From Davidsoniella eucalypti (taxonomy: Eukaryota; Ascomycota; Sordariomycetes; Microascales; Ceratocystidaceae): DNA of 64,000 bases. The stretch's first letter is position 1. Every line of letters begins with the position of its first letter. The position numbers and the translations under genes were made by a program. The DNA lies in assembly GCA_004009845.1 (NCBI GenBank), contig RMBW01000006.1:62001-126000 (forward strand), given 5' to 3'. The notes beneath the pieces are model-generated. The model made no database searches. It saw nothing but the letters and a program-made list of their open reading frames with translations, and was not told the DNA's origin. Below, one piece after another: positions 57,905-64,000 of this stretch.

Positions 57905-59530
57905 TACGGAGGCGGAAAGGAACTGCCCACTCTGCCACTCCGGACTAGCTTTGTCAAAAAGCTACTTCGGAAAGAGAGCTCCTGCAAGTATCTTGCTAAG
58001 AGATTGGAGGTGAAATGGAGACACTACAGAGCCCATGCGCCTAGAGAAGAAGCCCCATCAGCGGGCCAGACAAGTACAGCGGAGGGGGGAAGTGACTGAG
58101 ATTTGGTGTGGTTTTTGTTTCTGTTTTTCCTATTTACTGTTCTATGTTTCTGTTTTCCTTGTTTTATTTGCCCTGGCCACTAGTTCTTCGGGGCTAAGGG
58201 ACGGTGTCGTCCCGCACATACAAAGCTATTGAGTTTGTCGAGCGGAGGACTTTGAACTCGGCCCCACTGCCGCCCGACGATGCTTTCTCTACGACCGCAT
58301 AGTTCGTTAAGCAGGCACACATCTCAGGCTGAGTTGTCTCTGCAAGAGGCCCAACTGGTCCTCCGTCTTTGCACACAACAAACGCTCCGACACCTGGTGA
58401 GAACCCTGTGACCCGACGGCCTGGAGGACATCTGGTCTACACTCGACAAACTCCTTCTCAATGCAATGCGGTGGATCAGAGGCGTGGCCGAGCCCGGCCC
58501 ATTTGACGAAGACATCATGGCTTTGCCCATGAGCTTGGGGGGGATGGGTATCCCTTCCTATCTGGAACAAGCCTCTGCCGTCTTTCCCGTCGCAACAGCC
58601 CAGGCCTACGCTGACTTGGAGTGTGTCCGGAACCCAGAAGCGACCCGCCCGGAGGGACTGCGGCGGCAGAAGGAAGTCATGGGGGAGCTCAACGGCATGA
58701 GGTACGATGGACTTTGGGACCGGCTGTCACCAGCAGAAAGGAAGGACTTGGGTGACAACAAGACGTTCATTGGACGCCAATGGATGGGAATACAGCCAAC
58801 CAGCAGACGCCAAATCATTGCTGATTCCCTCCTTATGGGCATGACCAGTGAACGTTTCCTACTCCCGGACCCCATGACGGACAAGCCGTGCCCAGAGTGC
58901 CACCAGACTGTCAAGTAGGCCCATCACCAAAAGTGCCAACGGACCACTACCCGTGCCCGGTCAACTCACCGCCTTCACAACATGGTTCGAAACTACTTCC
59001 ACCAGGCTCTCCACCAGTTAGGAATCCTGTGCGACCTAGAACCCCACTTCAGGCACAACGAAGAGGAAGACTCCGGCCGACGAGCCGATTGGGGATTCGA
59101 GGAGGTTGGATTGCGCAAGCTCTACGACCTAACAATCATCACGCTTCACGGGGAACACTCCTCAAGGGAAGCATCTACCATTCTGAACAAGAGTTACAAC
59201 GTTAAGATTGGTAAATGCCCCCCCCTGGAAGCTGGCGAGCAGTTCTACCCCATAGTGTTCTCCTAGGGCGGATCGATGGACCCCGAGGTCTGAAACTACG
59301 TTCAAGATACTACAACAACGTATGTCAAAGACCACTTCAGCCTGGCTCGCCCGAACCGTGGGCATCCTGATGGCTGAAACCCGAGTTGAGGCCCATTGGG
59401 TGACCCGAGGAGTGGCTCGAGAAGACCGCATGGGTGACGCAACACTCCCAGTCTGTCCCTCGGACTTGGGGAATCAAGAAGAGGACGATTTCGTGGATTG
59501 TGAGGAGGGCTTCCTGGTCTGAGGAGCATG
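57905..59530 (+). pseudogene. decayed non-LTR element with restriction-like endonuclease end
   Basis: From 58322 to 59275 a single plus frame, broken by a few stops, reads as the C-terminal part of an R2/NeSL/HERO-type LINE. The thumb-like region reads LSLQEAQLVLRLCTQQTLRH then LPMSLGGMGIPSYLEQAS. Next is the zinc motif CPECHQTVK, a stop, then HHQKC with a RLHN block. The putative endonuclease follows (SGRRADWGFEEVGLRKLYDL then TIITLHGEHSS, NKSYNVKIG, EQFYPIVFS). Order and spacing match that superfamily. The catalytic reverse transcriptase core is not visible. 57905-58100 holds two overlapping open frames, one with CPLCHSG, that may be an N-terminal remnant. Stops at about 58424, 58916 and 59264 mark it as dead. 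Confidence 0.65.
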
Positions 59531-59754
59531 TGAATGATGTTTTGATTGGGTGCTGCTTTCTTTTGATGATTCTACAACTGTGACAAGGTTTTTTTTTTCG
59601 CTCTTCTTGTTTCCTCTATATTGCTTTTACTGCTTCTTTCTACTATTTTCCTCTACTATTACCTTTCTTTGCTTTGAACTTATCGCTACATTTCAAACTA
59701 GTCTTTACACTTTAAAATTGCCAAAACAACTTTAATATACAGGCACAACTTTGA

Positions 59755-59830
59755 ATATCTGTCCGGCAACCAATCCGGCGTCGTATGATCTTAGTGATTT
59801 AGGTAGACGTTAAATATAATAAAATCAACC
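59755..59830 (+). repeat. 3'-end module of the dispersed non-LTR family (copy A)
   Basis: TCCGGCAACCAATCCG, then a region shared with 9108-9161 and 4566-4640. It lies about 480 bp downstream of the decayed endonuclease-type LINE frame, in the same orientation, so it may be that element's 3' terminus. That link is inferred. Confidence 0.55.
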
Positions 59831-59951
59831 TAAATTTGTCAAAACATTAGAGTAAAAGAAATGATCGGAATAACAAGGGACTATATATATGTGGTTGATA
59901 GGATTGTATATACTAGCTCCATACTTGATACAGACATCTAAACCCAGAGTA

Positions 59952-60900
59952 TTAGAATGGTTCACTTAAAAGGCCCTGTGCATTGCTATAGTCACCCACA
60001 TGGTTAAATAGCACCTCCTGCTTTGCCTTTAACAAAGGTTTTCTGTTTCTACCTTCATTCATATTGTTAGATGAAATATCACTCTCTGCTGGAAGGACAT
60101 TGGCTCTGTCAAAGTCAATTACAGTGATCTCGCCATTAGCCCGCAGTACATTTGGCCATCGGACATCGCCATGCACCACCCCTAGGTTATGCATCTTTTT
60201 CAGAGTAGAGGTGACTGTGCTGATGATGTCTGCTGTAGACCTCTCCGTGCCAGAGTTTGGTTTGACTTCTGTACCACCATAAGATAAGAACATGAGGTAG
60301 ATGATTCGTACATCAAACCAGTATCAGTATGTCTGGTCCAGTGCCTTGAGGTCAACAGAGCCAAGACAGACTGCAACTCTGTGACCTTGTAGTGAGACAG
60401 TCATCTCTTTCTGTAGATCAACAACACACCCTCCAGTAACACCCTTTGCAACAAAAGTATAGCCAAATTACAGTAGTTAGTGTTATTTGAAATAGAGCAC
60501 CCTCCTTTCCCAAAACCACAACACCTTTTTCCAAGCTCTTAGAAAGTTGTTGAAGTAGGAGATTCATGAATTGTTGGTGTGTAACAGGGTGCTTGTTCTC
60601 GCTCCGTATCATATTGCAATGCAATGTCACGTTGGGGCAACTGCTGTCCAGATTCCTACCATTCATGAGTGATAGTAGGAACAACGATGTGCAGTACTCC
60701 CTTTGAAACTTTGCTTCTTCCTTGTTATTGGCAGATGCTTAGTGAGAAACTAGTTCACTAGCGACAGAGCTACCTTTTAAAAAAGTTCCATCTATATTGC
60801 CTAATCCACTAGCACTACCATCACCAAAGCTTACTGCCCAACCACTTTTGCTACATGACAGAATCACGCCGCCTAGCTCGCCGGTCTGAGGTCTTCTCGG
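59952..60900 (-). pseudogene. decayed fungal protein-kinase-like gene
   Basis: Frame pieces on the minus strand run in order: GELGGVILSCSKSGWAVSFG; after one stop, FQREYCTSLFLLSLMNGRN; then TFVAKGVTGGCVVDLQKEM; and last MHNLGVVHGDVRWPNVLRAN with EITVIDFDRANVLPAE. The last part carries a kinase catalytic loop (HGDVRWPN) and a metal-binding DFD in place of DFG. The layout matches an expanded family of kinase-like proteins in filamentous fungi whose substrates are unknown. At least two in-frame stops (about 60736 and 60328) and a frame change near 60490 break it. No full-length version can be read. Confidence 0.65.
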
Positions 60901-61497
60901 TGGAAAAAAGGGCTTAGAATGAAGTGATTCCTTTGATTAGAATCTTTTTTCTCACTCTTCTCATGGTTACTGATTTTCTGTAGAAGTGTATTATTACAGA
61001 CTTCCCATTGCCACATTGTTGGGCTGCTTGCGTTTGTTCATTGTTGACACACTGGCACAATTGGAGGGCAAGAAGTGTGAAAAGAAGAGCCGCTTTCAGA
61101 ACTAGTGTGAATAGGATCATCTTTCACCGTTCTTGTTGGGTGTGCCAGCTAGAAGTGAAGTACTATCGGTTCAGCCCAGTCATTTTGAGACACAATACAA
61201 TCTCCATTAATCACATAACCGTATTCCAAGCCAGCTTCTAGCATGTCAGTGTGACAGCGGCTACCGAGAAAAGCTCCGAGTACTAGCGAAGCTCTTCAGG
61301 CTCAACAGTTGTTCCCTATGGATCTATTTCCTCTGGGGGGGGGGGATCCTATCTTGTTGAAAGTCACAGCAAAGCAAGCCAGGAAACTACGGTCCAATCT
61401 AGATGTTCTTATGTCAATCTATCAAGCCGGAGGCCTTTAAGTTCATGTGGTACAGTAAGGATTTTATCATCAACGGGTTCTTTCTGTTTGCCACCAC
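60901..61497. other. intergenic / junk between two broken genes
   Basis: No gene recognised. It contains a G-run at about 61337-61346. It lacks the N-terminal RBG1 coding sequence expected upstream of 61498. Confidence 0.4.
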
Positions 61498-62597
61498 ACG
61501 CCGTCTGGCGGCGGCGGTGGTGGTGGCGCCGGTTTTGACGTGGCGCGTACTGGTGTAGCCTCAGTCGGCTTCATTGGATTCCCGTCCGTCGGTAAATCAA
61601 CACTGATGTCACGGCTTACCGGACAGCACTCGAGGCAGCTGCATACGAATTCACCACGCTGACATCGGTGCCCGGCCAAGTCAAGTACAATGGTGCGCCA
61701 CTACAAATGATCGATCTGCCTGGTATCATCGAGGGAGCAAGGATGGCCGTGGTAGAGGTAGACAGGTCATTGCGGTAGCCAAAACGTGCCACTTGATCTT
61801 CATTGTGCTGGACGTGAATAAGCCGTTGACGGATAAGCGCGTCATTGAGAGTGAGCTGGAGGGCTTCGGCATCCGCATCAACAAGTCGCCGCCCAACATT
61901 ACCTTCAAGAAGAAGGATAAGGGTGGTCTAAACATCACCAACACGGTTCCGCTGACGAACATCGACAGCGATGAGATTAAGGCCGTCATGAACGAGTACC
62001 GTATCAACTCGGCGGATATCACCATCCGTTGTGACGCAACCGTCGACGATTTAATCGATGTGCTAGAGGCGCGCTCCCGCTCATACATTCCGTCATCTAC
62101 GTGCTGAACAAGATCGATGCTATTACTATCGAAGAACTCGATCTGCTCTACCGCATTCCCAACGCTGTGCCGATTTCTTCCGAGCAGGGCTGGAATGTCG
62201 ATGAGTTGATGGAGGCTATGTGGGAGAAGTTGAGTCTAGTCCGTGTCTACACGAAGCCACAGGGCCGGCTCCCTGACTACGACGAGCCGGTTGTGCTACG
62301 GGCTAACCGCTGCACAGTGGAAGACTTTGTAAGTTCAAATAAAACACTATATACTTATATGTTTTGCTAACGGTAGGGTAATGTCTTGATAGTGTAACGC
62401 CATTCACAAGTCTATTCTAGAACAGTTCAAGGCGGCCGTTGTCTACGGAAAGTCAGTGAAGCACCAGCCTCAGCGTGTCGGTCTGAGTCACGTGCTAGCA
62501 GACGAAGATATTGGTGAGTTTTCCATGATCATGTCTGACGACCTTGGGAGAGATAAGCTAACATGTCACCCGTATAGTCACCATTGTGAAGCGGTAA
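61498..62597 (+). pseudogene. RBG1: RBG1/DRG1-type GTPase gene, 5'-truncated and frameshifted
   Basis: Encodes most of a DRG-family translational GTPase. It starts at a Gly-rich linker and G1 motif (GFIGFPSVGKSTLMSRLTG), then YEFTTLTSVPG, G3 IDLPGIIEGA, a family block PPNITFKKKDKGG, G4 NKID, and a C-terminal TGS domain (YTKPQGRLPDYDEPVVLR). It ends DEDIVTIVKR. Two introns are intact (62329-62392 and 62514-62577, canonical ends). Single-base losses break the frame near 61631, 61740 and 62093. About 60 N-terminal residues are missing. In the family it binds Tma46/DFRP1 and polysomes. Retained introns exclude a processed copy. It may be a pseudogene of a duplicate, or a real gene carrying sequencing indels. 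Confidence 0.85.
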
Positions 62598-63823
62598 AGC
62601 CTTCTCGGGACAATCATAAAAAAGCTATGGAATTACGGGGCAGGGAAAATGATTTTTTTAATTTGTTTGTTTGGTTATTGCTTTTATACTGTGGCTGGCG
62701 TTCTGCCTCTCTTTTGTTTCTTTCTCATTTTCACTACATGTTTCCAGTGGGAAACATGATCATTGTCGTCATATCTGAATATCATTTCTATTCCTATCTG
62801 CTCAAGCTATAGCGAATGGGCTCATTTCAGGTATTAGGTTCCTCAGCATGGTTTCTTGTTCTTGAGTGGGAATATAAAGACATATGCATCTGTCTTTTCC
62901 AGCCGTTTCATTAACCTCCTTCGTCCGCATCGTGATATCAGTTGTTGAATTCTAGTGACATCCTTGGCTGTATGAGGTTACTCAAAAGGTAGCACAAGCT
63001 CCTATCGTCACTACTGTATATAGCCCCTACCTGCTTTACCCACAGACGTTTCGTCCTCCTTTGAACATTGAGTATAGGATAGTCCCGAGCCTAGCCTTGA
63101 AAGCTTCGTAGGGATATGGCAGAAGAGATACGAGGTCAACTTCTGCCACAACGGAGAAGGATTCACCAAAGACGAAAAGAAATGGCTAGGCTGAACTAGC
63201 CTTCTAATATCCTAATCTGTGTGTACGTGGTAGTGCCCCTTGTGAAATCTTACATCTTTGTATAATGGAGATGAGGGTCTGTACACTATACTGCCTAGCC
63301 GAGATATCGTCAGATCATGGCATAGATACAGGGCATTCATGCATTTCATCAGGCCCAGGGGGAGGTAACCATTAACACACGCAGTTCCATTGCCGCTGTG
63401 TCTTGGTCCCCCAAGTTACAATGCTGGTTAGTAACAGCACAGTAAGAGTTACTACCCAAGAAAAAGACTTAACAAGCTTGGGGTGTGAGCGGACCAACAG
63501 TGCCGTCCAGAATCGACCCAGTCAAGGCGGGTTCACCATCGGAACAAGCATAGAGTTATACAGACAAAACGAACAGTACAAAGAATAGCAAAGAAAGAAT
63601 GGTCTAGGGGTAGGGGGAGGGAGCAGATATGGCATCGTGTCAGCACTAAAACTATTGCTACAAACAGATTCTAAAATGGAAGGGGTGTGGTCACATATAT
63701 ATCACATGTATTTGATTGTTATAATACCGGGCATCCTAGGCTCACGGAGGCCGCGAGCATACCTAGCAAGCGGCAATTTACGCAGTGAATCATCATTGTC
63801 CTATATCAGCATGTTGCATGTGC
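62598..63823. other. intergenic, faint gene traces
   Basis: No gene recognised. At about 63119-63197 (+) a frame reads WQKRYEVNFCHNGEGF and stops soon after; it may be a relic. The other frames look random. Confidence 0.35.
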
Positions 63824-63991
63824 CTAGTATCCATGGGGGTTCGGGATGAAGAACAGCAAATCGCGAGTCTTATCTGCTTCCCGAGCTTTTGCTTCCTTCT
63901 TAGTGAAGCACGGTATAACTTGGATAAGAGCTTGGGTGATGGCATCTGCTATAGAGACTGTCGGAGCCAGAAATTGAAGAGTGACGGGTTT
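63824..63991 (-). CDS. last exon of an unidentified gene entering from the right edge
   Basis: A coding-looking frame on the minus strand begins after an AATAG acceptor at the window edge. It reads KPVTLQFLAPTVSIADAITQ, then IPCFTKKEAKAREADKTRDL, and ends FFIPNPHGY with a TAG stop at 63824. I do not recognise the family and the upstream exons are outside the window. A chance frame is possible. Confidence 0.35.
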   Translation of the reverse strand, partial: KPVTLQFLAPTVSIADAITQALIQVIPCFTKKEAKAREADKTRDLLFFIPNPHGY

Positions 63992-64000
63992 CTATTCGTG

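Noticed and set aside
1..64000. CRISPR arrays, operons and bacterial-type signals
   Set aside because: No regularly spaced direct repeats; genes are intron-containing and eukaryotic.

Overview
The window is nuclear DNA from a fungus. Genes are split by short introns (roughly 50-120 bp) with GT...AG ends and CTAAC-type branch sites. Intergenic DNA is AT-rich. Mago nashi, TRAPPC12, a DIM-5/Clr4-type H3K9 methyltransferase and a UBTD protein argue against a budding yeast. A DUF7029/DUF7223-like secreted protein, a decayed fungal kinase-like gene, a Mutator-like element and a Tad-like LINE fit a filamentous ascomycete or close relative. The species cannot be named from this sequence.

1-32 kb is gene-rich housekeeping DNA. 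In order: TRM11 (3' end), GID4/VID24, mago nashi, H3K9 methyltransferase, UBTD ubiquitin-like protein, SEC26 (beta-COP), IZH/PAQR receptor, TFIIIC Tfc6-like subunit, TRAPPC12, ISU1, a RING-CH membrane ligase, DAP1 and a small mitochondrial protein. Several pairs share promoters (mago/methyltransferase, SEC26/IZH, TFC6/TRAPPC12). IZH and TFC6 converge with 47 bp between stop codons. I joined exons by hand so that splice sites, reading frames and family conservation agree; every joined frame closes.

32-64 kb is gene-poor and transposon-rich. It holds a decayed LINE fragment (36.7-38.0 kb), one secreted glycoprotein gene (40.3-42.0 kb), almost 10 kb with no recognisable protein gene, and a tRNA-Gly gene with a structurally intact 5.9-kb LINE just upstream of it (51.97-57.85 kb). 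After that come a decayed restriction-like-endonuclease LINE, a decayed kinase-like gene and a frameshifted RBG1/DRG1 GTPase gene.

The most notable system is mobile DNA. The intact LINE has two ORFs joined by TAA|ATG in one frame and a 14-bp target-site duplication ending 1 nt from the mature tRNA 5' end. Its 3' end carries a TATA-like box at about the distance where the tRNA's own TATA-like box used to lie. A 54-bp retro-insertion with a perfect 15-bp duplication, and related copies, look like 3' ends of a second non-LTR family. A 724-bp Mutator-like element has about 150-bp inverted repeats and a perfect 9-bp duplication. ISU1 has an apparent intron without recognisable GT/AG ends.
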